From contig AUXH01000026.1 in NCBI GenBank assembly GCA_000482145.1, positions 1-64,000 on the forward strand: DNA of 64,000 bases, given 5' to 3'. Numbering within the stretch: the stretch's first letter is position 1; every line of letters begins with the position of its first letter. The stretch comes from Strigomonas culicis (Eukaryota > Euglenozoa > Kinetoplastea > Trypanosomatida > Trypanosomatidae). Below the pieces are notes generated by a model. The model was not told where the DNA came from. It worked only from the letters and a program-made list of their open reading frames with translations, and made no database searches. Positions 33,016 to 43,500 of this stretch are shown piece after piece. The position numbers and the translations under genes were made by a program.

Positions 33016-35262
33016 ATGGCGTTTAATGAATCGCAGCAGATGAAAAAGGACTTCCGCCTTCCGATGGTGCCGGGCTCGACGTGCGGTGAGGAGTTGATGC
33101 GCCGCAACTACCACAAGAGCCACGTGGTTGGAAGCCGGCCGGACTGCGCCACGACGTACGGCTCGGTGCCGCAAGACCAGACCCTCAAGCCCGCCGACAC
33201 CATGCAGGCCGCCGGCAGCACCAGGGCTCCAGGCCTGAGCAAGGAGGACTGTGCGCTGCTGGCCGGCAAGGTGCTGCGCTTTTTCGCGTACACCATCGAA
33301 ACGGTGCCGGAGAGCTCGGTCGAGAAGGAGCGTGTGCGCAAGGTGTTTATCCAGTACTTCCTGGAGGACAACACGATGAGCGTGACGGAGCCCAAGGAGG
33401 ACAACTCCGGTATTGCGTTTCGTGCGAACCTCAAGCGCCACATCGTCCCCGCGCCCGACGGTACGCCGATCACGTTCCAGAACTTCCAGGTCGGCGAGCC
33501 CATCACCTTCTACGGCAACACCTACATGGTGTACGACGCGGATGCCTTCACGCGGGACTTCATGTGCTCCATTGGTCAGGAGCTCGCGCCCGCCTTCGAC
33601 GTCCCGGATGACCTCTACACGACGATGCGGAACCAGCCCGCGGCGCGCGCGCACGACGTGCAGTCCCTCGCGGCGGGGACGAACTTGGACATCATGTTGA
33701 CGCCCGACCAGGTGCGCGCCACGCAGCAGTTTCTCGCGAACGACCGCAAGGTGCTCCGCTGCGACTGCACGTGGGACGACTCCGTGTCTCTGCACGGCTA
33801 CAAGCACTTCCTGACGCTGTACTACTTCCTGAGCGACGGCAGCTTGGCGCTCGTGGAGAAGGAGACCCAGAACAGCGGCCGCGACCCGTTCCCCCGCTTC
33901 TTCAGCCGCCAGAAGATTGCCCGCCCGACGGACCCCAACGGGAAGTTCGACTCGAGCACGCTCGGCTCCGTGACCTTCAAGGAGAACAAGAATACGGACT
34001 ACTACTCGGATAAGGATATTCGCATCGGCAAGGTGCTCGATCTCTACGGCCGCAAGGTGAAGATTCACGGCTACAACCAGTTTACGAAGGACTACTTAGA
34101 GAAGACGTTCGGCATTACGGACCATACCGTCATCCCTGGCGCCGTCCCGCCGCCCTTTGTGCCCCCCGGCACGGTCCGTCGCGAGGCCACCGATGGCGAG
34201 GTGCTCGAGCGCCACCAAAAGAAGCAGCTGGACCTGCGCAAGCACAAGTTTGCGACGGCCGCCGTGAAGTTCCTGATGCGGCTGGACAACGACCTCTTTG
34301 CGGATTGCATCCGCCGCTTCGTGCTGGCCTTCTATCCCGCGGACAACTCCATCGCCATCTTTGAGCCGGTGATCCGCAACAGCGGCATTGTCGGTGGCAA
34401 GTTCCTGCAGCGCCAGCAGGTGCGGGCCCCTAGCGGCGAGTACTTTACCTCCAATGACTTCTACGTTGGCGCCAAGGTAGTGATTAACAAGTACGCGTTT
34501 GTTGTGCTCAAGACGGATGAGCACTCGCTGAATTACATGGAGAGCAATGCGGATGAGTTCTCGCACTCGGACATCAACCGCATCGTGCGCAAGATGCAGG
34601 CGATGCTCACCAGCAAGCCGTCCGGTTTGGCGGACGCCTTCCACGCGGCGGACCAGGAGAGCAAGGAGCTGAACATGGAGACGCTCCTCGGCATCTTCGA
34701 GAGGCTCCAGCTGGACATGCCGGAGCAGGAGCTGCTGACGGTGCTTCGCTACTTTGACCACAACAACGAGTCGTACGTGTCCTACGAGGAGGTCGCGTCG
34801 CGTGTGCTGCCGGAGGGGGCGCAGGTCTCCAGCGACGCCCGCCCGTGGACGGAGATCTACGAGCAGAGCGTGCGGCAGGAGCAGACCGCCTTCGTCGTCG
34901 ATGAGGAGCAGGAGGCGCGGAAGCGCGAGGCGGTCGCGTGCACGGAGGCTGCGGCGGCCGGCGCGATGACGGTCCTCGAGTTGTTCGACCAGCGCCGCCA
35001 GCTGTTTATAAAGGAGCTGCACGCCATTGTGGACTATGCGAGGGACAGTCTGCTGGGAACGGACGAGTTTAAGCGTTGCCTGCGTCAGAAGCTGCAAGTG
35101 AGCAACGCGACGCTCCCGGATGACCAGCTCAATGCGCTCTGTGGTAAGCTCTTTCCCCCCGCCTTCCCGCGCGTGTCCTATGAGGAGTTGATGCGCCTCT
35201 TCAACGGCACCTCCACCCTCCACCATACGTTGAAGCTCATTGCCCAAAAGAAGACCTGTTAA
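33016..35262 (+). CDS. EFHC1/Rib72-like axonemal protein (three DM10 domains plus EF-hand)
   Basis: The product is 748 aa. Three DM10 domains are visible, at about residues 86-185, 245-372 and 414-510. Each has a hydrophobic strand, the acidic-Asn phrase (EPKEDNSGIAF, EKETQNSGRDPF, EPVIRNSGIVGG) and a closing KVxxxxYxF/Y strand. An EF-hand-like helix-loop-helix with FDHNNESYVSYEE lies near residue 580. This is the exact architecture of EFHC1/EFHC2 and Chlamydomonas Rib72. Those are microtubule inner proteins that line the A-tubule of axonemal doublets. The protein is therefore expected in the flagellum. The N-terminus (SQQMKKDFRLPMVPG) is also typical of the family. Length is as expected. Confidence 0.92.
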   Translation: MAFNESQQMKKDFRLPMVPGSTCGEELMRRNYHKSHVVGSRPDCATTYGSVPQDQTLKPADTMQAAGSTRAPGLSKEDCALLAGKVLRFFAYTIETVPESSVEKERVRKVFIQYFLEDNTMSVTEPKEDNSGIAFRANLKRHIVPAPDGTPITFQNFQVGEPITFYGNTYMVYDADAFTRDFMCSIGQELAPAFDVPDDLYTTMRNQPAARAHDVQSLAAGTNLDIMLTPDQVRATQQFLANDRKVLRCDCTWDDSVSLHGYKHFLTLYYFLSDGSLALVEKETQNSGRDPFPRFFSRQKIARPTDPNGKFDSSTLGSVTFKENKNTDYYSDKDIRIGKVLDLYGRKVKIHGYNQFTKDYLEKTFGITDHTVIPGAVPPPFVPPGTVRREATDGEVLERHQKKQLDLRKHKFATAAVKFLMRLDNDLFADCIRRFVLAFYPADNSIAIFEPVIRNSGIVGGKFLQRQQVRAPSGEYFTSNDFYVGAKVVINKYAFVVLKTDEHSLNYMESNADEFSHSDINRIVRKMQAMLTSKPSGLADAFHAADQESKELNMETLLGIFERLQLDMPEQELLTVLRYFDHNNESYVSYEEVASRVLPEGAQVSSDARPWTEIYEQSVRQEQTAFVVDEEQEARKREAVACTEAAAAGAMTVLELFDQRRQLFIKELHAIVDYARDSLLGTDEFKRCLRQKLQVSNATLPDDQLNALCGKLFPPAFPRVSYEELMRLFNGTSTLHHTLKLIAQKKTC

Positions 35263-35648
35263 GGCAGCAGTCTTTTAGACGCATTTTGTACTTCTTTATT
35301 ATCTCTCTTTCTTCCTTCTTTTTTATCCATGCTGTTAGTACCTAGAAGCGCCGGACGTATGCATACAAAGAAAAAAAAATGTAGTAATCTCATGTATATA
35401 CATATCAGTGAATTGGCATTGTAAATGACAATGTGTAAAGGAATCCACGATCAATGAATGTAAGCATATATACACATATTCTATTTACTTCATGTTTGGA
35501 TCAGGAGCACTGTTGTTGTTACTCAACAGTCGCTGTGCACCTTTCTGGTGGTTTCTGTATGATGTGTGTTGAGGGGTGCATACACGCTAACTTACCTTTC
35601 CCTCACTCTTTCTCTCTCTCTCTTTTTTTTCGTTTTTCCATACATAGC
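35263..35648 (+). promoter_or_regulatory. Spacer with poly-pyrimidine tract and AG one base before the next ATG
   Basis: The tract at 35606-35640 (CT repeat then T-run) has its first downstream AG at 35646-35647. Only one base then separates it from ATG 35649. The predicted 5'UTR beyond the spliced leader is one nucleotide. Confidence 0.6.
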
Positions 35649-36182
35649 ATGCAAAACTCACCACTTTTATTATCGACAGCGGTTCTGCTGACGCTCTTCC
35701 TTTCGTCTTTGCAGTTTACCGTCGCTGCACCGCTAACACCACAAGAGTGTGAGGCGCTGGGCTTTGAGAGTAGCGAGGTTCAATGTCAGTTCTGTGACCT
35801 ACTGCAGCAACATACGCGGAGCGACCAGCTGTACGACGAGTGCAAGTCGTGCTGTGTCGAACGGACGATCGAGTTAACCTCACCTGCCAACGTCCAGTAC
35901 GTGTGGGCACACTTCACCGTGGAGAATCCAAGCTACTACGTGGAGAACAAGTTTCTGGGCAACACCCTTTACGACTTTATCGAACAGTATAAAAACCAGC
36001 CCTACTACAGCCAAGTGCGCTTCACGGATTCGACAGAACCCACGCCGCGGCTAATTCTCTGGACGGCAGATATGTCCAAAAGCCTGGAGGTGCGTGTTAG
36101 AGGATGGTCACCGGAGACCATGGATCAGTTTCTCCGCGAAAAACTGACATTGGTAACGAACGAAACGACAGCGTCTGAATGA
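35649..36182 (+). CDS. Sep15/SELENOF-like ER protein lacking the redox motif
   Basis: The product is 177 aa from ATG 35649; upstream in-frame ATGs lie before the splice tract. The N-terminus is a clear signal peptide (LLLSTAVLLTLFLSSLQFTVAA). A Cys-rich segment follows (CEALGF...VQCQFCDLLQQH...YDECKSCC), matching the part of Sep15 that binds UDP-glucose:glycoprotein glucosyltransferase in the ER. The C-terminal half fits the thioredoxin-like fold of Sep15, ending in WSPETMDQFLREKL like the family's WNTDSVEEFLxEKL. Where animals have Cys-Gly-Sec this protein has no Cys or Sec (around FTVENPSYYVENK), and there is no in-frame TGA. It is expected in ER glycoprotein quality control, but as a non-redox form. 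Confidence 0.75.
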   Translation: MQNSPLLLSTAVLLTLFLSSLQFTVAAPLTPQECEALGFESSEVQCQFCDLLQQHTRSDQLYDECKSCCVERTIELTSPANVQYVWAHFTVENPSYYVENKFLGNTLYDFIEQYKNQPYYSQVRFTDSTEPTPRLILWTADMSKSLEVRVRGWSPETMDQFLREKLTLVTNETTASE

Positions 36183-36595
36183 GAGATGGCTGCCTCTTCT
36201 GCGTCTCCTTTCCAGCTTCGCCCTCTCTCTCTCTCTTTCTTTGTATTTCACCTTTGTGAATACGGTTGCCTGGTGGTTGGTATTTGTTTTTTTTTTTTTT
36301 ACCATGAACGTGAAACGACAATGTGTGTGCGGTGGTACGCCTACACCAGTATATGCAATCTTCCATATGCGTGATCAGTGGTCTTATATTTCTTTAGAAA
36401 GGCATACATTTCTCTCGATCCCCCCCCCCCTTCTCTCGCGCTCTATGAAGCCCCTTATTCCACTTTCTTTTTTTCTCTCTTTCGTAGTTTAGTATATATA
36501 CACACCTCTTTTCATTTTTAGCGTCTTCTCGATTCGTCCAGAAGCGCTTGAAGCAAAACTAACAAACAACCTTAAAAACCTCATCAAAAAAAAAA
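36183..36595. other. Intergenic spacer with trans-splice acceptor for OGDH E1
   Basis: CT repeats occur right after the Sep15 stop codon (about 36222-36240), then a C-run (36421-36430). A pyrimidine tract (36451-36483) with AG at 36486-36487 is the likely acceptor, about 108 nt before ATG 36596. Confidence 0.6.
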
Positions 36596-39500
36596 ATGAT
36601 GCGTCGTATGCTCAGTGGGGCAGTCTTTGCCCAACATGGCATCCGTGCGTACACGGATGCCAAGACGATTCGTAAGCCCAACCCGTACGACCAGATCTTG
36701 CAGTCCTCCAATCAGGAGTACGTCGAGCACCTGCTGGCCAAGTACGAGGAAGATCGTGCGCTGGTGGACCCGAGCTGGATCCCCATCTTTGACGCGATGC
36801 GTTCCCGCGATTTTGATCAACCCATCGTGCTCACGTTCAGCCGCCCCTATGACCCCAAGTCCATCTCCGAGAAGCAGCGGCTGGACAACATGCGTCTGGC
36901 GTGGATGATTCGTGAGTACGAGGAGAGCGGCCACTACTTTGCCGACACCAACCCGCTCAAGGGCATCCTCGAGCCGGACCACAGCATCGACAGCAATCTG
37001 CTCGACCCCCTCACCTTCGGCTTCAGCCCCGATGATTTGAAGCAGGTGTTCAACGTGACGTTTGGCGCCAACCACGAGGCGACCTTCGTCAGCGGCGGTA
37101 CCGCCATGACGCTGGAGCAGATCATCGACAAGATGCACCGCATGTACTGTGGTCCGATCGGGTTTGAGTTCATGTCGTCCGGCTTCTTTGACGTGCGCAA
37201 CTGGTTCCGGCAGGAGATCCTCTACTCGCTGCAGCCCCTCTCCATCCCGAACAAGAAGCTCATCTACAACGACGTGGTCAAGGCGTGCGGACTGGAGAAG
37301 TTCCTGCAGATCAAGTATGCCACGCAGCAGCGCTTCGGCCTGGACGGCGGCGAGGCCACGATCCCCGCCTTGAACGCCATCCTGATGGAGGCGGCCTCCA
37401 GCGGCATGGACAGCGCCATCATCGGCATGGCGCACCGCGGACGTCTCAACACGCTCGCGAACGTGTGCCACATGTCCATCCACTCCATCCTGAACGAGTT
37501 TGAAGGCAACGTGCCGGAGCACCTTAGAGACCTCAACGGCGACGTGAAGTACCACATTGGTATCAACCACGGCTTGAAGCTGCCGGATGGCCAGCACATC
37601 AACATCGAGATGATCCCGAACCCGTCCCACCTGGAGGCTGTGAACCCGCTCGTTCTCGGTAAGGTGCGCGCGCGCCAGGCGATGCGCAACGACGTGGAGT
37701 GCACCTCTGTGCTGCCACTTCTCATTCACGGCGATGCCTCCTTCACGGGCCAGGGCTCGTGCTACGAGACGATGGGCTTCTGCGAGCTGGAGAACTTCCA
37801 CTGCGGCGGCACCGTGCATGTCGTGATCAACAACCAGATCGGTTTCACCACGTCGCCGGACCAGGGCCGCGCGACGCGCTACTGCACCGACCTCGCGAAG
37901 GTCAACAACGCACCGGTGATGCACGTGAACGGGCACAACGTGGAGGCCTGCGTGAAGGCGGCCCGCATCGCCGCGCGCTTCCGTCAGCAGTTCCACCGCG
38001 ATATCATCCTCGACATTGTGTGCTACCGCCGCAACGGCCACAACGAGCAGGACCTGCCGGACTTCACGCAGCCGCAGATGTACGACTACATCCGCAAGCT
38101 GCCGCCGCTCGTCGACATCTACAGCAAGCAGCTCATCGAGGAGGGCGTCATCCTCGCGGACGAGCGCGCGACGAAGGAGAAGGAGTGGGAGGGCATCATG
38201 CGCCACGCGTTCGACCGCCTCAGCAGTGTCCACGACTTCGTGAAGGTGGAGCCTGTGTTCGACCCCGAGTCGGAGAACACGTCCGCGGAGCTCGCCGCGC
38301 GCAAGTTGGAGAAGCGAAAGCTCGACGAGCGCAAGCCGAAGCCGATCGAGACCGCTGTGAACGCCCAGGTGCTGCGGCGGGTCGGCACGCACATCACGTC
38401 CATCCCGAAGGAGATGCAGGAGGCGCACCCCGTCGTGCAGCGCACGTACGCGGCGCGCCAGAAGGGCATCGAGAACGGCGACGCCGTGGAGTGGTGCCTG
38501 GCGGAGCTGCTCGCCTTCGGCACGCTCTCGCTGCAGGGCGTCCACATCCGCCTCACCGGCGAGGACGTGGAGCGTGGCACCTTCACGCAGCGCCACGCCG
38601 GCATCACGGACCAGAAGACGAACCTCAAGTACTTCCCCGTGCAGACCCTCTCGCCCTCGCAGGCGCTCATCACCATCTCGAACAGCTCGCTGTCGGAGCT
38701 CGGCTGCTGCGGGTTTGAGACCGGCTACAACATGGAGGTGCCGAAGAGCCTGTGCATGTGGGAGGCGCAGTTCGGCGACTTCGCGAACGGCGCCCAGGTC
38801 ATCTTCGACCAGTTCCTGTGCTCCTGCGAGCAGAAGTGGAACCTGCACTCCAGCCTCGTCATCTCGCTGCCGCACGGCTACTCCGGCGCCGGCCCGGAGC
38901 ACAGCTCGGCCCGCATCGAGCGCTTCCTGCAGCTCTCGGACGACGTGGACCAGGTGCCCGCCGACTTCCGCTCCAGCACGCCGCAGGAGCTGCTGGAGGA
39001 GCGTATCTACCAGCACAACTGGCAGGTGATGTACCCCTCCACGCCCGCGAACTACTTCCACCTGCTGCGCCGCCAGGGCCTGCGCGACTACGCGCGGCCG
39101 CTGATCAACTTCTTCTCCAAGGCCCGCCTGCGCGCGCCGAACCTGTCGACGGTGGACGAGATGGCGGCCGGCACGGAGTTCCGCCCCGTGATCGACACCG
39201 GCAAGCCCGGCGTGGTGGCGCGCAAGCTCGTCTTCTGCACCGGCCAGATCGAGAGCATCGTGAACGACGCGCGCGTGGCGATGCAGAAGAAGGAGCCGGG
39301 CGTGCACAACGACGTGGTGCTGGCTACCGTCGAGCAGCTCTCGCCCTTCCCGTGGGAGCAGGTCGCGGATGTGATCGACAAGTACACCGCGCTCAACAAG
39401 GACGTCAAGATTGCGTGGATGCAAGAAGAGCCGAAGAACATGGGCATGTGGCGCTACATGCGCATCCGCTTCAACAGCCTTCTGCGTCACCTGAACCTTC

Positions 39501-39613
39501 CGCAGCGCAACATCGACTACATCGGCCGCCCCGCGGTGGCGTCGCCCGCCACTGGCTACGGCTCCGTGCACGTGGCAGAGGAGAAGAAGCTCATTGAAGA
39601 AACGTTGGCTTGA
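36596..39613 (+). CDS. 2-oxoglutarate dehydrogenase E1 component, mitochondrial
   Basis: The product is 1005 aa, the usual size of the OGDH E1. It decarboxylates 2-oxoglutarate with thiamine diphosphate and hands the succinyl group to the lipoyl E2 in the mitochondrial matrix. Visible motifs are IGMAHRGRLNTLANV (about residue 275), the ThDP pocket GDASFTGQG (about 378) through VINNQIGFTTSP, and the transketolase-like pyrimidine-binding half (GTFTQRHAGI, SLPHGYSGAGPEHSSARIER in part). The C-terminal WMQEEPKNMGMW motif is also present. The start, MMRRMLSGAVFAQHGIRAY, is a typical short mitochondrial presequence. Two ATGs are adjacent at 36596 and 36599. Nothing is missing. The long antisense frame over this gene is a codon-bias shadow. 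Confidence 0.96.
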   Translation: MMRRMLSGAVFAQHGIRAYTDAKTIRKPNPYDQILQSSNQEYVEHLLAKYEEDRALVDPSWIPIFDAMRSRDFDQPIVLTFSRPYDPKSISEKQRLDNMRLAWMIREYEESGHYFADTNPLKGILEPDHSIDSNLLDPLTFGFSPDDLKQVFNVTFGANHEATFVSGGTAMTLEQIIDKMHRMYCGPIGFEFMSSGFFDVRNWFRQEILYSLQPLSIPNKKLIYNDVVKACGLEKFLQIKYATQQRFGLDGGEATIPALNAILMEAASSGMDSAIIGMAHRGRLNTLANVCHMSIHSILNEFEGNVPEHLRDLNGDVKYHIGINHGLKLPDGQHINIEMIPNPSHLEAVNPLVLGKVRARQAMRNDVECTSVLPLLIHGDASFTGQGSCYETMGFCELENFHCGGTVHVVINNQIGFTTSPDQGRATRYCTDLAKVNNAPVMHVNGHNVEACVKAARIAARFRQQFHRDIILDIVCYRRNGHNEQDLPDFTQPQMYDYIRKLPPLVDIYSKQLIEEGVILADERATKEKEWEGIMRHAFDRLSSVHDFVKVEPVFDPESENTSAELAARKLEKRKLDERKPKPIETAVNAQVLRRVGTHITSIPKEMQEAHPVVQRTYAARQKGIENGDAVEWCLAELLAFGTLSLQGVHIRLTGEDVERGTFTQRHAGITDQKTNLKYFPVQTLSPSQALITISNSSLSELGCCGFETGYNMEVPKSLCMWEAQFGDFANGAQVIFDQFLCSCEQKWNLHSSLVISLPHGYSGAGPEHSSARIERFLQLSDDVDQVPADFRSSTPQELLEERIYQHNWQVMYPSTPANYFHLLRRQGLRDYARPLINFFSKARLRAPNLSTVDEMAAGTEFRPVIDTGKPGVVARKLVFCTGQIESIVNDARVAMQKKEPGVHNDVVLATVEQLSPFPWEQVADVIDKYTALNKDVKIAWMQEEPKNMGMWRYMRIRFNSLLRHLNLPQRNIDYIGRPAVASPATGYGSVHVAEEKKLIEETLA

Positions 39614-40564
39614 ATAAGTAGACAAAACAAAACAAAACAAAGGAAAAATTATATACAAAACAGAATATTTACCGGAAAGAAAAAAAAACGCTTTTTTATT
39701 CATTTTTTTTCTCTATCCCTTCGTGTTCCCACGGCTCGAAGATCGAAGATGTGACTCGTACTTGAGCTTTTTGTAAAATAGAACAGTTTGAGACGTTTTA
39801 CTGTTTATCACTTGCTGTTTCTTCGTTGTAGGAATACCTTATTTGCACAATTTTTTTTTTTCAATTCTGATGATGTTAATATTTATAAACGGTTTCTTTT
39901 GGTTTTGGTGGTGATGCATCACGTAAATGTCATGTCCGTTAATGGTTTAAAAGGGAAAGGAAACGTACGATAGTGAACGACCTTGTTTTTAGATTTTTAT
40001 TAAAAAATGATTTACTATAAAAAAAAACTCTTTTGCTAATCCAGTATTTAGTACGGATTAGTTTCTCGGATCGAAAAGAAAAAACGAAATATATATATAT
40101 ATGTATATGTATATGTGTATGTATATGTATTACACTCTAAGCTAACAACAAAAATGAAAAGGCCTTTTTAAAAACTCCTTATTTACCAAATATACTTATC
40201 GTATGTTGCGCACAGCAGACACAATATTAAATAAATATACATATATTTTTTTTTGCTACCTGTCTTGTGGATGTAGTACGAATACTACTGTTCGCATGAT
40301 CCCTCGTATGATTGCGCTTCTTTGCTCACACGAAATGAACTACCATCCCCCCCCCTCCCCCGGCTCTCTCTCTCTCTCTCTATACCTTGTAGTATACAAG
40401 CTGTCCATGAAATCGTTTGTTCTATAGAATCTATCCCGTTTGTTTCTCTGCCGTTGCACGTTAGAGGACGGACGGAAGCAGCTGAACACACCTACCCAGT
40501 TAGGCACTCTTCTACCGTGGACCACTTTGAAGTCGAAACCTGGCAACGGTGCGAGACCAGAACC
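39614..40564. other. Long AT-rich spacer with TATG repeat and CT/C-rich splice tract
   Basis: Non-coding, 951 bp, with A/T runs. A TA/TATG microsatellite lies at about 40089-40131. A strong tract of C-run plus CT repeat (40343-40388) is followed by AG at 40391-40392, the likely acceptor for the PIKfyve-like gene, giving a 5'UTR of about 170 nt. No RNA gene seen. Confidence 0.6.
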
Positions 40565-43500
40565 ATGTTCGGCGGCAATAAGGCCCTCTGGGTGGACGAT
40601 AACGATGTGCTGCACTGCCGTAGTTGCAAGGCCACCTTTTCCTTTTTTAGACGCAAGCACCACTGTCGGCTGTGTGGTCAGATTTTCTGCAGCGACTGCA
40701 TCATCAACCTCCGCGCCAGCTCCTACCTCCCATGGTCGACGAGCGGCCGGCGACCCTTGGCCGAGTCACTCACCACACTCGAGAAGGTGTGCGTACACTG
40801 CTACGAGCGCCAGGCGCAGCCGCAGCAGAGCCGGCGCGAGCCCACACACCAGGAGACCGTGTCGGCGAGGCGATGGGGCGCCGACACGTCAACGGAGAGG
40901 CCGACGGACATCGGTGCGCAGCCGCACTCCCCCGTGTACCACAGCCCGCTCTCGTCGCAGAAGAAGGTGCTGCCGCTGCCCGTGATAGCAGAGTCGGGGG
41001 GTGGAGCAGAGCGGTCCGGGCCCGCACCGTTCAAGCAAGCGCCAGTGACCGCGCACACCGTACCGCCCCCGTTGGATATAGACGAGCTTCACCGCGTGAC
41101 ACCGCCGATACCGGAGAGAGACAGTGTGGCAAGTAGTCGTTCTCCATCGCTTGGGGAAGCGGTGTCCCTTCCTGAGGATGATGCGGGAGACGACGACGGC
41201 AGCGCAGCAGTCCTGTGGGGTCTAGAAGATCCGCTCCTTGTCATTGAGCACCCCCTGCACCGGCAGGCGCGACGTGCGGAGACAAGAGCCGCCCCCTGCA
41301 CTCGAAGCTTCTCGACGGAGGACGAGTTCCCTTTCGCACCAGCACAACGACGGGTGGAGGCCGCGCCGCCTACGGTGTACGCATACTACAGCAAAGACCA
41401 TCCCCAAACGAACCTGCTCTTACCCACGACGTTTGTGAAGAAGGGCGCCGCCGCAACGCACATGGATGAGAAGATGCTGCGTTGTATGACGGACCATGTA
41501 GCGTCTCTCGTCTCGACGCATGTGATGGAACGTTTGAGCAGTGCCGCGACGCCCTCAAAAGAGACGTGGACCTCACTTATCGTCCGCAGCGCGTGGGAGG
41601 CCGTCGGGAACACGGTGGTGCCGATCGGGAGCTTCCCGCAAGAGCACATAATGGTGTCCTGGGAGCACAGTCGCACAGGGTCCCTTCCGCGGATCGATGT
41701 GGTGGACGGGATTGTGCTGCACCAACTGCTGTTGTCGAAGCGGATGCGCACCCACCTCCGCCACCCCAAGGTGCTACTCGTCGCGGGCGACCTGTCCTAC
41801 TACTCGGCGGAGGAGGAAGGCCCACTGCGCATGCTGAACGGGTACAAGGGATACCTCTACTCCATCTGGCGCCGCATCGAGCGCTGGGCCCCCGACTTGC
41901 TGCTCCTTGAGGGAAACATGCACCACTACCTGCAGACGACGATCATCGAGCAGGGCCACCTCTGCGTCGTGACAAACGTCGGCGCGGCGACGCTGCGTCG
42001 CGTGGCGGCGGCGTCGCAGGCCACCATCATCACGGACATTGACTACACGAACGAGGCGGATCTGCTTCGCACGGACGTTATGGGCACCGTGGCGGAGTTC
42101 CGGCAGGTGCGCGTCGGCGACGGCACCTCACGCACCGTCCTGCGCGGACTCGCCCTTCCGCTCTACACCACGGTCGTGCTCCAGGCCCCGCGCACGGACC
42201 CGGAGACGGCGCGGCAGCTGGCGCAGGCGCAGGCGGCGGCCGTGGGGATGGTGTCGCACCAGACACTGCTGGCGCACCTGCAGGTGGACTTCGGCGTCGG
42301 CACGTGGTGCGGCGCGCCCGCCGGCGGCGCCACGGCGGCCGGCCCGGCACCCGCGCGCCTGTGGCAGAGCCGGTGGACGTACAGCGGGGACCTCGTGGAC
42401 CTGGGCGGCGATAGGGGGGCGGTGGACGGCAGCGCCACACCCGCCGCCAGCGCGGCGGTGGCGAACTGCCTGACGCTGCGCAAGGTACGCCTCGAGCTAA
42501 ACGAGCGGCCGCCGTCCGCCGCGGGGGCGGAGGAGGATCTGAACCGGCGCACCTACTACAACGAGCACGTCAGCGACACGTACGTGTTTTACAAGAGCGG
42601 CGCCGACACCCCGCTCGCCTCCTTTCTGATGCAGGCGATGCGGGAGGAGCGCGTCCACTTTTTGTACGCCCACGGTGGCACCAAGATTAGGGTCACGAAG
42701 CACGCGTGCGGCTTCGATCAGCGCGGCACCGCGTACTTCTGCAAGGGCGGCACCGACGCCGTGGAGTGCTTCACCGGTGCGTGGCGGCACGGCGGGGGCG
42801 GCGCCCTGTCCGGCACGGCGGGGAGCAGGCCGGGCATGGCCCCGCCCTACTGCTACAGCGCGTGCGACCGCTGTGAGGAGCGACGGCGCCGTGGCGAGAC
42901 GCTGTCCGTCCTGCTGTGCTCCCCTTTCACGTGGAACCTGTCGATGGGCGCCTTTCTCGAGTATCTCTGCTACGCCGCCAATGTGACTGCGTGCCCGCTG
43001 TGTGGCGGCTCCTTGTCGTCGACTTCGGACGCGCCTCCGCCCGGATGCGGCGGTCTCACGTTTTGTTTTGTACTCTTTCCCACGGCGGACGCGCTTTCGC
43101 GGGTGGAGGTGCGATTTCACGTAACCGCATTGAAGTACTGCACCATACACTTTCCAGCCGCAGACCATCCGTGCCAGGCCAGCGGGGAAGCGGGAAGTGC
43201 GTCTGCCTCGGCTGAGGACACAAGTGGCGCGCCGGTGCCAAGCACAGGAGAGGAGGCGTACGATGCTTGCCTGACAAAGGACAAGGAGCGCGTCTATGTA
43301 AGTGAGCCGACCAGCATCCTGCGTGCGGTTCTACTGACGGAGCGGAACAGTGCGGCGCCCCCGCGTGCCGTGGGGGAAGATGCCCATGCACGCTTCACGT
43401 CCAGCATCCCCCCGGAAGCCTCCAGCGGCGCCTCCCTCACACGCACCTATACGCTTCGCTTGACGCCGCTGCAGCAGCAGGGGGTGCGCGACATCACCTA

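Noticed and set aside
32748..33026. A 92-codon frame with a hydrophobic start, and a GTAAGT that looks like a 5' splice site
   Set aside because: There is no acceptor AG upstream of its ATG. The frame runs through the pyrimidine tract of the next gene, and cis-introns are nearly absent in these organisms.
36584..39703. A 1039-codon open frame antisense to OGDH E1
   Set aside because: The sense frame is an unmistakable conserved enzyme. The antisense product is Arg/His/Val/Leu-rich with no domain, as expected from GC-rich third positions. The same holds for the antisense frames at 3028-5100, 7255-8694 and 52930 (plus strand).
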